Assembly: GCA_049324535.1 (NCBI GenBank)
Contig: JBMOOG010000009.1
Coordinates: forward strand, 1-64,000
Direction: 5' to 3'
Length of the DNA: 64,000 nucleotides
From: JBMOOG01 sp049324535
Lineage (GTDB): Bacteria > Pseudomonadota > Alphaproteobacteria > Rhodobacterales > Rhodobacteraceae
Position 1 is the stretch's first letter. Every line of letters starts with the position of its first letter. A model generated the notes under the pieces. It was not told where the DNA came from and did no database searches. It saw only the letters and a list, made by a program, of their open reading frames with translations. Both the position numbers and the translations under genes were made by a program. Below, in pieces: positions 15,969 to 24,387 of this stretch.

Positions 15969-16457
15969 TCAGCCGTGGGTCAGCCGCACCGCGATCGCCC
16001 GCAGGCGGGCGTGATCGTCGGGGGAGAGGGCTTCGAGCGCGCGCGTGGCGCAGTGCAGGTCGCGCAGGCGTTCGGTTTCCCGCACCAGATCGGCGTCCGT
16101 GGCTTCGCGATCGGTCCGTGAGAAGGACGCGATCGACCGCGTGCCCTCGCGCACCATGGCCACGGTGAAGCCGTAGCGCAGGCCGGCCTCGGTTGCCGCG
16201 CGCTCCATGATCCGGTGCGGGTCGGGCACATCCAGTTCCGACCAGCGGATCGCGCCGGTGTTGCGAAATCCCCAGAGCGCGGTCGGGTCGTTCACCACCA
16301 TGCCCTCGCGCGAATAGGTCTCGGTCCAGTCCCGCGCATAGGCCTGGAACATGTAGCGCGGCGTCGCCATGCGAATGTGCAGCGCCGCCGCAAAACCCGC
16401 TGGATATTCCGCGTGCAGGGCTTCAAGGATGTCGACGATCTTCGTGTGTTCGCTCAT
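15969..16457 (-). CDS. LuxR-type autoinducer-binding domain protein lacking the DNA-binding domain
   Basis: The 162-residue protein is similar to the signal-binding half of LuxR regulators. It contains YARDWTETYSREGMVVNDPTALWGFRNTGAIRWSE, with the conserved W-x3-Y, DP and W positions split by short gaps, and later EAGLRYGFTVAM. After residue 150 it simply ends and has no helix-turn-helix. The ATG at 16457 was chosen as the start of similarity. It is divergent from a full LuxR-type gene, 118 bp away. Truncated LuxR proteins such as TrlR of Agrobacterium block their full-length partner by forming mixed dimers. The same role here is inference. Confidence 0.75.
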   Translation of the reverse strand: MSEHTKIVDILEALHAEYPAGFAAALHIRMATPRYMFQAYARDWTETYSREGMVVNDPTALWGFRNTGAIRWSELDVPDPHRIMERAATEAGLRYGFTVAMVREGTRSIASFSRTDREATDADLVRETERLRDLHCATRALEALSPDDHARLRAIAVRLTHG

Positions 16458-16575
16458 CGCGAATCCCGGCGGATTAGGCGTGACCAGTTCGGCGTTCCAT
16501 GCCATAGGGATGAAATTCGCACAATCTCGCACGGTTCCATCGCCGTATCGGGACATTGGAAGGTTTGTTGCCGCA

Positions 16576-17184
16576 ATGGCCGCTCAGGACGAGGATGTGC
16601 CCGTCCCGCAGCTTGCTCCTGCGGGCCACTACATAGCGCTGCGGCTGGGATTCACCTTCCCGCTGCACGAAGACCTGTCGTTGCCGGATCTCTGGGTCGA
16701 GCTCTACACCCGCCGGGGCTACATGATGGACGATCCGGTGACGCGCTGGGCCTATGCGAACGTGGGCGCGATCCGGTGGAGCGCGATCGACCTTCCCGAC
16801 CCGCGCGCCATTCTCGACAAGGCGCGCGTCTTCGGCATGGCCTATGGCGCCGTGGTGTCGGTGGCCGACGAGGCGGCGGACGGCCAGCGCAGCTTCGGCT
16901 ATTTCGCCCGGTCGGACCGCGAATTCACCGACAGCGAGATCGACCGGCTGGCGCGCCGGCTCCGGCGCATGCACGACGAGGCCGCGCCGCCCGCCAACCT
17001 GACCCGCGCCGAGATCGAGGCGCTGGGCCTCGTGCGCGACGGCTTTCTCATGAAGGAGATCGCCGGCCGGCTCGGCGTGACCGAGGGCGCGGTGAAGCAG
17101 CGCCTCAAGCACGCCAAGACCAAGCTCGGCGCCCGCACCAGCGGCCAGGCGGTGTCCAAGGCGATTGCGTTCGGACTGATCTGA
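16576..17184 (+). CDS. LuxR family transcriptional regulator (no luxI nearby)
   Basis: This 202-residue regulator has a signal-binding domain (LWVELYTRRGYMMDDP, RWAYANVGAIRWS) and a C-terminal LuxR helix-turn-helix (LTRAEIEALGLVRDG, MKEIAGRLGVTEGAVKQRL, HAKTKLGA). GGAAGG precedes the ATG at 16576 by 12 nt. The domain is shorter than in classical quorum-sensing regulators. No autoinducer synthase is in the window, so it is either a solo receptor or served by a distant luxI. Its divergent neighbour shares the motif around IRWS, so the pair probably arose by duplication. Confidence 0.85.
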   Translation: MAAQDEDVPVPQLAPAGHYIALRLGFTFPLHEDLSLPDLWVELYTRRGYMMDDPVTRWAYANVGAIRWSAIDLPDPRAILDKARVFGMAYGAVVSVADEAADGQRSFGYFARSDREFTDSEIDRLARRLRRMHDEAAPPANLTRAEIEALGLVRDGFLMKEIAGRLGVTEGAVKQRLKHAKTKLGARTSGQAVSKAIAFGLI

Positions 17185-17242
17185 CGCGTTGCCTCGGCCG
17201 CCGCTCACGCGCAAAGTGAAGACGGCCGCAAGACAGGGCTGG

Positions 17243-17271
17243 TTGCACATGGCCCCGAGCCTGCCTAGATA
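17243..17271 (+). promoter_or_regulatory. Probable promoter of lon
   Basis: TTGCAC (17243-17248) and TAGATA (17266-17271) are 17 bp apart. The CCTAGATA around the -10 also resembles alphaproteobacterial heat-shock sigma promoters, which would suit lon. The leader would be about 65 nt. Confidence 0.45.
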
Positions 17272-17343
17272 CTGTGTCGAACAGGGGAGGGCCGGGGCTG
17301 CCGACAACCGGGGACCGCGCCATCCGCCAGAAAGGAAAACGCC

Positions 17344-19755
17344 ATGTCCGATACTACCGCGCCCAGTTTTCCGGTGCTGCCGCTGCGCGACATCGTGGTC
17401 TTCCCGCACATGATCGTGCCGCTTTTCGTCGGCCGCGAGAAATCGGTGCGCGCGCTCGAGGAGGTCATGCAGGAGGATCGCCAGATCCTGCTGTCCTCGC
17501 AGATCGACCCGACCGAGGACGACCCCGACACCAAGGGCATCTACCGCACCGGTGTGCTGGCCAACGTGCTGCAACTGCTCAAGCTGCCCGACGGCACCGT
17601 GAAGGTGCTGGTCGAGGGCAAGTCGCGCGTGCGGATCACCGAATTCCTGACCAACGCCTCGTTCTTCGAGGCGCGCGCCGAAACGCTGGAAGAGACGCCG
17701 GGCGACCGCCACACCGTCGAGGCCCTGCTGCGGTCGGTGGGTGAAGAGTTCGAGAAATACGCCAAGATCAAGAAGAACATCCCCGAGGAGGCGCTCGCGG
17801 CGGTGGCCGACACGCGCGAGCCCTCGAAGCTGGCCGACCTCGTGTCGGGCCATCTCGGCGTCGAGGTCGGCCAGAAGCAGGAGCTTCTGGAAACGCTCGA
17901 TGTCGCCGAGCGGCTCGAGAAGGTCTATGGGCTGATGCAGGGCGAGCTGTCGGTTCTTCAGGTCGAGAAGAAGATCAAGAGCCGCGTCAAGAGCCAGATG
18001 GAGAAGACGCAGCGCGAGTACTATCTGAACGAGCAGATGAAGGCCATTCAGAAGGAACTCGGCGACGGCGAGGACGGCCAGAACGAGCTGGACGAACTGG
18101 CCGAGAAGATCGCCCGCACCCGCTTCTCGAAGGAGGCCCGTGACAAGGCCGAGGGCGAGCTGAAGAAGCTGCGCTCGATGAGCCCGATGTCGGCCGAGGC
18201 GACGGTGGTGCGCAACTACCTCGACTGGCTGCTGTCGATCCCGTGGGGCGTCAAGAGCCGCGTCAAGAAGGATCTGCGCTCGGCGCAGGCGGTGCTCGAT
18301 GCCGATCACTTCGGGCTCGAGAAGGTCAAGGAGCGGATCGTCGAGTATCTCGCCGTGCAGGCGCGTTCGGCCAAGCTTAAGGGTCCGATCCTCTGCCTCG
18401 TCGGCCCCCCCGGCGTGGGCAAGACCTCGCTTGGCAAGTCGGTCGCCAAGGCCACGGGGCGGGAATTCATCCGCATCAGCCTCGGCGGCGTGCGCGACGA
18501 ATCCGAGATCCGGGGCCACCGGCGGACCTACATCGGCTCGATGCCCGGCAAGATCATCCAGGCGCTGAAGAAGGCCAAGACCACCAACCCGCTCATCCTG
18601 CTCGATGAGATCGACAAGATGGGGCAGGACTTCCGCGGCGATCCGGCTTCGGCCATGCTCGAGGTGCTCGACCCCGAACAGAACTCGACCTTCGTGGACC
18701 ACTACCTCGAGGTGGAGTACGACCTGTCGAACGTGATGTTCATCACGACGGCCAACTCGTACAACATGCCGGGGCCGCTCCTCGACCGGATGGAGATCAT
18801 CCCGCTCGAGGGCTACACCGAGGACGAGAAGCGCGAGATCGCCAAGGGTCACCTGATCCCCAAGCAGATCAAGGCGCACGGCCTGCGCAAGGGCGAGTTC
18901 TCGATCGACGACGCGGCGCTGACCGAGATGATCCGCACCTACACGCGCGAGGCGGGGGTGCGGAATCTGGAGCGCGAGATCGCGAAGCTGGCCCGCAAGG
19001 CGGTCACGAAGCTCGTGCGCAAGGACACGAAGACGGTCAGGATCACGCCCGAGGTTCTCGAGGACTATCTCGGCGTCAAGCGGTTCCGCTACGGGCTGGC
19101 CGAGAAGGAGGACCAGGTCGGTGTCGTCACCGGTCTCGCCTGGACCAGCGTCGGCGGCGATCTCCTGCAGATCGAGGCGCTGAAGCTGCCGGGCAAGGGC
19201 CGGATGAAGACCACCGGCAAGCTCGGCGACGTGATGAAGGAGTCGATCGAGGCCGCCGCGAGCTACGTGCGGTCGGTCGCGCCGCAACTGGGTGTGAAGC
19301 CCCCGAAGTTCGAGACGATGGACATCCACGTCCACGTGCCGGAAGGGGCGACGCCCAAGGACGGTCCCTCGGCGGGGCTGGCCATGGTCACCTCGATCGT
19401 GTCGGTCATCACCGGCATCCCGGTCCGCAAGGACATCGCCATGACCGGCGAGGTGACGCTGCGCGGCAACGCGCTGGCCATCGGCGGGCTGAAGGAAAAG
19501 CTGCTCGCGGCGCTTCGGGGCGGGATCAAGACCGTGTTCATCCCCGAGGAGAACGCCAAGGACCTGGCCGAGATTCCCGAGACAGTGAAGGCGGGGCTGG
19601 AGATCGTGCCGGTGTCGCACGTCCGCGAGGTGCTGGCGCGTGCGCTGGTCCGTCAGCCGCAACCGGTGGACTGGGACGAGGAGGCCGAGGAGGCCGCGGC
19701 GAGGGCGCGCCTCGCCGACAAGACCGCGGCCGAGGGCAGCGCCGTCGCGCACTGA
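17344..19755 (+). CDS. lon: ATP-dependent protease Lon
   Basis: Lon is a cytoplasmic hexameric AAA+ serine protease for damaged and regulatory proteins. The 803-residue product has the N-terminal substrate domain (FPVLPLRDIVVFPHMIVPLF), a coiled region (YYLNEQMKAIQKELG), the Walker A GPPGVGKTS (about 355-363), the Walker B LLDEIDKM, and the Ser-Lys protease domain with PKDGPSAG as nucleophile site and GLKEKLLAA containing the lysine. Length is normal. AAAGGAAA lies before the ATG. A strong UUCG-capped terminator follows. Confidence 0.97.
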   Translation: MSDTTAPSFPVLPLRDIVVFPHMIVPLFVGREKSVRALEEVMQEDRQILLSSQIDPTEDDPDTKGIYRTGVLANVLQLLKLPDGTVKVLVEGKSRVRITEFLTNASFFEARAETLEETPGDRHTVEALLRSVGEEFEKYAKIKKNIPEEALAAVADTREPSKLADLVSGHLGVEVGQKQELLETLDVAERLEKVYGLMQGELSVLQVEKKIKSRVKSQMEKTQREYYLNEQMKAIQKELGDGEDGQNELDELAEKIARTRFSKEARDKAEGELKKLRSMSPMSAEATVVRNYLDWLLSIPWGVKSRVKKDLRSAQAVLDADHFGLEKVKERIVEYLAVQARSAKLKGPILCLVGPPGVGKTSLGKSVAKATGREFIRISLGGVRDESEIRGHRRTYIGSMPGKIIQALKKAKTTNPLILLDEIDKMGQDFRGDPASAMLEVLDPEQNSTFVDHYLEVEYDLSNVMFITTANSYNMPGPLLDRMEIIPLEGYTEDEKREIAKGHLIPKQIKAHGLRKGEFSIDDAALTEMIRTYTREAGVRNLEREIAKLARKAVTKLVRKDTKTVRITPEVLEDYLGVKRFRYGLAEKEDQVGVVTGLAWTSVGGDLLQIEALKLPGKGRMKTTGKLGDVMKESIEAAASYVRSVAPQLGVKPPKFETMDIHVHVPEGATPKDGPSAGLAMVTSIVSVITGIPVRKDIAMTGEVTLRGNALAIGGLKEKLLAALRGGIKTVFIPEENAKDLAEIPETVKAGLEIVPVSHVREVLARALVRQPQPVDWDEEAEEAAARARLADKTAAEGSAVAH

Positions 19756-19792
19756 TCCCGCGAGCGGTCGAGGATCGCAGACTCGAACAGGC

Positions 19793-19814
19793 AAGGGGCG
19801 CTTCGGCGCCCCTT
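19793..19814 (+). terminator. Terminator of lon
   Basis: A 9-bp perfect stem (AAGGGGCGC / GCGCCCCTT) is closed by a TTCG tetraloop, 38 bp after the stop. The following TTCGCCGTTTT is only weakly T-rich. Confidence 0.7.
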
Positions 19815-19909
19815 CGCCGTTTTCCGGCCGGCCGGCGGTGGATTTTGTGCGGGTGACCGTCTAGTGTTGACGAAACGTGACCACTCGCGGTCTGATCATG
19901 AGGATTGAC

Positions 19910-20404
19910 ATGGCTGAGGAAAAGAAGGCGCCGAAACCGGCGAAGGCGGGCGCAAAGGCCCGCAAGTCGGCCGCAGCGACGGTGGTGGCCAAGGCGCGCA
20001 AAGCCGCCGCCGCGCGCAAGGTGCCGGCGCCGGCCGCTGCGGCGCCCGCTGCGGCGCCCGTTGCCGCCCCGGCGGTTGAGGCGGTGGTGGCCGCCCCGGT
20101 GCGCACGCTGCGCCGCAAGGATCTGGTCGAACGGGTCGCGGCCAGTTCGGGCGCCAAGAAGAAGGCGGTGCGCGAGATCGTCGAGGCCACGCTCAAGGTG
20201 CTGGGCGAGGCGCTGGCCGCCGGCGAGACGCTGGCGCTGCCGCCCTTCGGCAAGGCCCGGGTCAACAAGCACCGCGATCTGTCGTCGGGCGAGATGCTCA
20301 CGGTGAAGCTGCGCCGCAAGCCGGCCGGAAAGGCCACGGACAAGGGGGCAGGCAGGGTGCCGCCGGAAACCGCGGCTGACCCTCTTGCAGAGCCCGCCGA
20401 ATAG
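19910..20404 (+). CDS. HU-family DNA-binding protein with a histone-like N-terminal tail
   Basis: The 164-residue protein carries a 65-residue Lys/Ala/Pro-rich tail (KAGAKARKSAAAT, KARKAAAARKVPAP) in front of an HU domain (RRKDLVERVAASSGAKKKAV, GETLALPPFGKARVN). The tail resembles histone H1-type sequence and is low complexity. The HU half would bend or wrap DNA, and the tail would add non-specific contacts. GAGGA precedes the ATG at 19910 by 5 nt. A tRNA-Val gene begins 19 bp after its stop with no terminator between. Confidence 0.85.
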   Translation: MAEEKKAPKPAKAGAKARKSAAATVVAKARKAAAARKVPAPAAAAPAAAPVAAPAVEAVVAAPVRTLRRKDLVERVAASSGAKKKAVREIVEATLKVLGEALAAGETLALPPFGKARVNKHRDLSSGEMLTVKLRRKPAGKATDKGAGRVPPETAADPLAEPAE

Positions 20405-20423
20405 CGATAGGAACCCGGTCCAC

Positions 20424-20498
20424 GGGCGATTAGCTCAGCGGTAGAGCGCTTCGTTCACATCGAAGATGTCAGCGGTTCAAATCCGTTATCGCCCACCA
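20424..20498 (+). tRNA. tRNA-Val(CAC)
   Basis: A cloverleaf can be drawn by eye: acceptor GGGCGAT pairs with ATCGCCC, the D-arm is GCTC/GAGC, and the anticodon stem CTTCG/CGAAG encloses the loop TTCACAT with anticodon CAC. The T-arm holds GGTTCAAAT, and CCA is encoded at the 3' end. It reads the GTG codon. It may be processed from a transcript that starts ahead of the HU-like gene. Confidence 0.95.
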
Positions 20499-20548
20499 TA
20501 CACCCCCTTGATCGGACAGTGACTCCCGGACGGGTCCCGGCGCCCGCG

Positions 20549-20583
20549 CCGGCCGGCGCCGGCCGGCGCCGGCCGTGCCGGCC
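20549..20583. repeat. GC-only tandem/palindromic repeat
   Basis: Two full copies and a partial copy of the self-complementary 10-mer GGCCGGCGCC abut the stop of the second P450 gene. The array can fold into several hairpins and may act as a transcription end for that gene. It is also a likely sequencing or replication-slippage site. Confidence 0.6.
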
Positions 20584-21972
20584 TCAGGGGGACACCGGCG
20601 TCACCCGCAGCCCGAGACCGCCGGCCGGCCAGAGCGTGACCCGCGCGAGCGGCTCGGGCTCGGGCCCGCCGGGCCAGTCGAACCGTGCCCCGCGCAGGAG
20701 CGTCGCCAGCATGGCCACGCCTTCGATGCGCGCGAAGACCGATCCGATACAGACGCGCGGACCAAAGCCGAAGGGCATGAACTGCGTGCGCCGGATGGCG
20801 GCGCGCGCGTCGGGGGCAAAGCGTTCGGGCCGGAATTCCTCGGGCGCGTGCCACAGTGCGCGATGGCGGTGGACGGCCCAGATCGGAATGAAGATCACCG
20901 ACCCGGCCTTCAGGCGGACATCGCCCAGAAGGCAGTCCTCGCGCGCAAGGCGCGTCAGCACCGGGGCCGGCGCGAAAAGCCGCATCGCCTCCTCGAACAC
21001 CTGCCGGGTCAGCACCAGCCGGTCGATGTGGACGCCCTCGATCGGCCCGTCACCGGCCACCGCGCGCGTCTCGTCGCGAAGCCGCTCCTGCCAGACCGGC
21101 TCCCGCGCAAGGATGTAGAGCGTCCACATGAGCGCCTTGGCCGTCGTCTCATGCCCGGCGTTGAGAAAGGTCAGAAGGTTGTTCAGCACCCGCTCCCGCG
21201 AGATGCCGCCGCCCGCGCGCCCCGGCTCCTCGGCGGCCAGAAGCCGGCCGAGGAGGTGGTCGCCGTGCCGGTCGGGACCGGCCTGCCAGCGGTCGAGGAG
21301 CGTCTCGATCGCCCGGCGCATGGCGCGGCTGGCGCGGCGCATCCGGCCCTGTCCGGGGTGCCAGGCCCAGGCGGGCAGCCCCGCGAGCGTCGCCGCGATC
21401 ACCCAGGGCGTGGCGTTCAGGTAGCGATCGACGGCCGACTGGATCGCGGCCGCCTCGGGCAGGGCGGCGCCGCCGAACAGCGTGTCCGAGATCGCCCGGT
21501 AGGCGGCACCGGTCAGGTCGCGGTCAACGCGCCGGACCCCACCTCGCGCTTCGCTCCGCCAGCGGTCGAGCAGCGCCTGGGCCGCCCCCGCCATCGCGGG
21601 CACGCTGGCCAGCATCTCCTCGTGCCGGAAGAGCCCCGATACCGCCTGCCGCTGCCAGCGCCAGTCGTCGCCCTGCGAGGTGAGGATGCTCTGGCCGAGC
21701 GGGTCCGAGAACACCCGCAGTTCCAGGGGCGGCTTCGGAAAGGCGGTGTTGGCGGCCTGGAACACCGCCTCGGTCAGGTCGGGGTCGGTCACCCAGGCGG
21801 TGCGCAACCCGCCGATCTCATAGGGGACGATCGGCTCCTCATAGACCGATTGCGGGATGCAGCGCAGCGGGTTGCGCACGAAGTGATAGAGGAAGAGCGG
21901 CGGCGGAAGCGGGCGGCCGGGCGGCACGATGCCCTGCCACCTGCGGCGTGCCTGCATCGGCGTGCCGTCCAT
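20584..21972 (-). CDS. Cytochrome P450 (long form)
   Basis: This 462-residue P450 is distinct from the one at 13.6 kb. It has NAGHETTAKALMW (I-helix), EEAMRLFAP (ExxR), FRPERF, and the heme loop FGFGPRVCIGSVFARIEG near the C-terminus. Its size and the PFGFGPRVCIG motif are closer to the fatty-acid hydroxylase-like and eukaryote-like P450s than to short bacterial ones. No signal or membrane anchor is seen. The ATG at 21972 was preferred over the TTG just before it. The gene lies alone on the minus strand between two plus-strand tRNA-Val genes. The substrate is unknown. Confidence 0.9.
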   Translation of the reverse strand: MDGTPMQARRRWQGIVPPGRPLPPPLFLYHFVRNPLRCIPQSVYEEPIVPYEIGGLRTAWVTDPDLTEAVFQAANTAFPKPPLELRVFSDPLGQSILTSQGDDWRWQRQAVSGLFRHEEMLASVPAMAGAAQALLDRWRSEARGGVRRVDRDLTGAAYRAISDTLFGGAALPEAAAIQSAVDRYLNATPWVIAATLAGLPAWAWHPGQGRMRRASRAMRRAIETLLDRWQAGPDRHGDHLLGRLLAAEEPGRAGGGISRERVLNNLLTFLNAGHETTAKALMWTLYILAREPVWQERLRDETRAVAGDGPIEGVHIDRLVLTRQVFEEAMRLFAPAPVLTRLAREDCLLGDVRLKAGSVIFIPIWAVHRHRALWHAPEEFRPERFAPDARAAIRRTQFMPFGFGPRVCIGSVFARIEGVAMLATLLRGARFDWPGGPEPEPLARVTLWPAGGLGLRVTPVSP

Positions 21973-22103
21973 CAACCGCTGTCCCCCCGGTCTGCCGCGC
22001 GCCGTTCCGCACGGGCCGGGTCAAGTATGCACGCATCGGCATATGTTTCAACGTCGGCGATGCCGGGCGGCCCCCCGGACGCCTTCGGAGGACAGGCGAT
22101 GGC

Positions 22104-22132
22104 TTGCGCCGCCCGTCAAGGCGCAGTAACCG
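22104..22132 (+). promoter_or_regulatory. Candidate promoter of tRNA-Val(TAC)
   Basis: TTGCGC (22104-22109) and TAACCG (22127-22132) are 17 bp apart. Transcription would start within a few bases of the mature tRNA 5' end. The match to consensus is modest. Confidence 0.3.
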
Positions 22133-22141
22133 GATGGCGCC

Positions 22142-22217
22142 GGGTCGTTAGCTCAGTCGGTAGAGCGCCTCGTTTACACCGAGGATGTCGGGAGTTCGAG
22201 CCTCTCACGACCCACCA
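22142..22217 (+). tRNA. tRNA-Val(TAC)
   Basis: Acceptor GGGTCGT pairs with ACGACCC. The anticodon stem CCTCG/CGAGG encloses TTTACAC with anticodon TAC, the T-loop is GTTCGAG, and CCA is encoded. It reads GTA and, by wobble, GTG. Together with the CAC tRNA 1.6 kb upstream this region holds two valine isoacceptors. Confidence 0.95.
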
Positions 22218-22260
22218 TGGCCCGCGCGGCCGTCTCGGCCCGCCGTTTCAGTCCGCCGTT

Positions 22261-23835
22261 TCAGTCCTTGGCGGCGAGAGCCCGCTCGATCAGCGCCCGG
22301 GTCTCGTCCACCCCGTAAAGTGCGATGAAGCCGCCGAAGCGCGGGCCTTCCGAGGCGCCGAGAAGCACCTCGTAGAGCGCCTTGAACCAGTCGCGCAGCG
22401 GCTCGAACCCGTGGTCCTTTCCGACGGCGAAGACCATCGACTGAAGCGCCTCGGCGTCGAGCCCGCCGGTCCATTGCCCGAGACGGCCCACCAGATCCTC
22501 CATCGCCGCGCGTTCGCGGTCGTCGGGCTGCCGGAATCGACGCGTCGGCAGGATGTGGTCGTTGAAGTAGCGCACCGCGCCCTCGGCGGCCCGGTCAAGC
22601 TGCGGGTTCGTCTCGGGCGAGGCGCCCGGCGCGTAGCGGCGGATGAAGCCCCAGAGCGCGGCCTTGTCCTTGGCGCCGGAGACGCTGGCGAGGTTCAGGA
22701 GCATCGCGAAGGGCACCACCATGTCCGAGGCGGGCGGGTGCCCGTTGTGGATGTGCCAGACCGGATTCGCGAGCCGCTGCTCCACCGGCTGGTCCGGGAA
22801 GGCGCGCAGCTGCTGGTGGTACTCGTCCACCGCCTTCGGGATCACGTCCCACCAGAGCCGCTTCGCGGTCTTGGGCTTCTGATACATGAAGTAGGACAGG
22901 CTCTCGGTCGCGGCATAGGTGAGCCATTCGTCGATGGTCAGGCCGTTGCCCTTCGACTTCGAGATCTTCTGGCCCTCCTCGTCGAGGAAGAGCTCGTAGG
23001 TGAAATGCTCGGGCTTGCGGCCGCCCAGCACCTCGCAGATGCCGTCGTAGATCGGCGTGTTGGTCGAATGGTCCTTGCCATACATCTCGAAATCGACGCC
23101 GAGCGCCGCCCAGCGGGCGCCGAAGTCGGGCTTCCACTGCAGCTTCACATGGCCGCCGGTCACCGGCAGCGTCCATTCGCGCCCGTCCTCGTCGTCGAAG
23201 GTGATGGTGCCGTCCCTCGCGTTCACGTCCTTCATCGGCACGTAGAGGACGCGGCCGGTCTCGGGGTGGATCGGCAGGAAGCAGGAATAGGTCTGCTGAC
23301 GCTCCTCGCGCAAGGACGCCAGCATGATGTCCATGATCGCGTCGTAGCGTTCGGCCGCCAGCCGCAGCGTCGCGTCGAACCGGCCCGACCGGTAGAACTC
23401 GGTCGCCGAGTAGAATTCGTAGTCGAAGCCGAAGGTGTCGAGAAACCGGCGCAGCATCGCGTTGTTGTGATGGCCGAAGCTCTCGTATTCGCCGAACGGG
23501 TCGGGGACCGAGGTCAGCGGCCGCTGGAGGTTTTCCTTCAGCATCTCGCGGTTCGGCACGTTGTCGGGCACCTTGCGCAGTCCGTCCAGATCGTCCGAGA
23601 AGCAGATGAGCCGGGTCGGGATGTCCGAGATCACCTCGAAGGCGCGGCGGATCATCGTGGTGCGCAGCACCTCGCCGAAGGTGCCGATGTGCGGCAGGCC
23701 CGACGGGCCGTAGCCGGTCTCGAACAGCACGTATCCCTTTTCGGGCGCCTTCTTCTCGTAGCGCTTCGCGAGCCGGCGCGCCTCTTCGAAGGGCCAGGCT
23801 TTGGAAGTCATCGCGGCATCGCGCAGGCTGGTCAT
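22261..23835 (-). CDS. lysS: Lysyl-tRNA synthetase, class I
   Basis: This is the archaeal-like class I enzyme, which many alphaproteobacteria use instead of the class II form. The 524-residue protein has the HIGH-type motif as GLPHIGTFGEV (about 45-57) and the KMSKS-type motif as KISKSKGN (about 292). It begins with TSKAWPFEEARRLAKRY, as relatives do. The ATG at 23835 is preferred, giving MTSLRDAAMTSKAW. A longer in-frame extension reaches into the divergent promoter and is not conserved-looking. It ends 43 bp past tRNA-Val on the opposite strand. Confidence 0.95.
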   Translation of the reverse strand: MTSLRDAAMTSKAWPFEEARRLAKRYEKKAPEKGYVLFETGYGPSGLPHIGTFGEVLRTTMIRRAFEVISDIPTRLICFSDDLDGLRKVPDNVPNREMLKENLQRPLTSVPDPFGEYESFGHHNNAMLRRFLDTFGFDYEFYSATEFYRSGRFDATLRLAAERYDAIMDIMLASLREERQQTYSCFLPIHPETGRVLYVPMKDVNARDGTITFDDEDGREWTLPVTGGHVKLQWKPDFGARWAALGVDFEMYGKDHSTNTPIYDGICEVLGGRKPEHFTYELFLDEEGQKISKSKGNGLTIDEWLTYAATESLSYFMYQKPKTAKRLWWDVIPKAVDEYHQQLRAFPDQPVEQRLANPVWHIHNGHPPASDMVVPFAMLLNLASVSGAKDKAALWGFIRRYAPGASPETNPQLDRAAEGAVRYFNDHILPTRRFRQPDDRERAAMEDLVGRLGQWTGGLDAEALQSMVFAVGKDHGFEPLRDWFKALYEVLLGASEGPRFGGFIALYGVDETRALIERALAAKD

Positions 23836-23954
23836 CTCGGCACCCCGTGCGGGCCGCCGCCCCGTGCGGCGCACCCGAGACCGCTCCCTATTGAACGGGG
23901 GGGGGAAGGTCAATATTTTGCCCCCGATCCGACCGAAGCAGGAAGACCCGACCC

Positions 23955-24377
23955 GTGACCCAGACCTTGCCCGCCTTCACCGCCCAGGATGCGCTTGTCG
24001 CGGTCATGGTCGCCGTCTCGGTCTCGGACGAGACCATCCGCACCTCCGAGCTTCTGGCGATCGAGCGGCAGGTCAATCACCTGCCGATCTTCGCCGACTA
24101 CGACGCCGACCGCATCCGCGAGGTGGCGCAGACCGTCTACCGGCTGATCGAGGAGGAGGACGGGCTCGACACGCTCTTCGCCATGGTGCGCGACGCGCTG
24201 CCGGAGCGGCTGAACGAGACCGCCTACGCGCTGGCCTGCGACGTGGCGGCGGCCGATGTCCGGCTGGGCCAGACCGAACTGCGGATGCTGGAAGAGGTGC
24301 GCGAGGAGCTCGAGATCGACCGCCTGCACGCGGCGGCCATCGAATGGGGCGCGCGGGCGCGGCACCTGACCCTCTAG
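23955..24377 (+). CDS. TerB-like (tellurite resistance B-type) helical protein
   Basis: The 140-residue acidic helical protein resembles the TerB family: AQDALVAVMVAVSVSDETIRTSELLAIERQV, then a second helical repeat ending ADVRLGQTELRMLEEVREEL. The spacing of Asp/Glu residues in paired helices fits a metal-binding TerB fold. No other ter gene is near, so resistance to tellurite should not be assumed. A GTG start with AGGAAG upstream is used. It is divergent from lysS and converges on dacB. Confidence 0.65.
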   Translation: MTQTLPAFTAQDALVAVMVAVSVSDETIRTSELLAIERQVNHLPIFADYDADRIREVAQTVYRLIEEEDGLDTLFAMVRDALPERLNETAYALACDVAAADVRLGQTELRMLEEVREELEIDRLHAAAIEWGARARHLTL

Positions 24378-24387
24378 GGGCGCCGCG

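Noticed and set aside
15969..17184. A local quorum-sensing circuit with its own signal synthase
   Set aside because: No luxI-like sequence was found on either strand near the LuxR pair, so only receptors can be claimed.
16474..19794. A 1,106-codon open frame on the minus strand across lon
   Set aside because: It is antisense to Lon, which has intact Walker and protease motifs, and has no family similarity of its own.
20424..22217. Att-site duplication at the tRNA-Val genes
   Set aside because: The 3' halves of the two tRNAs differ in sequence and no flanking copy of either 3' end was found, so the direct repeats expected from integration are missing.
23955..24377. A tellurite resistance operon
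   Set aside because: Only one TerB-like protein is present, with no terC, terD or related gene nearby. The fold alone does not support the phenotype.
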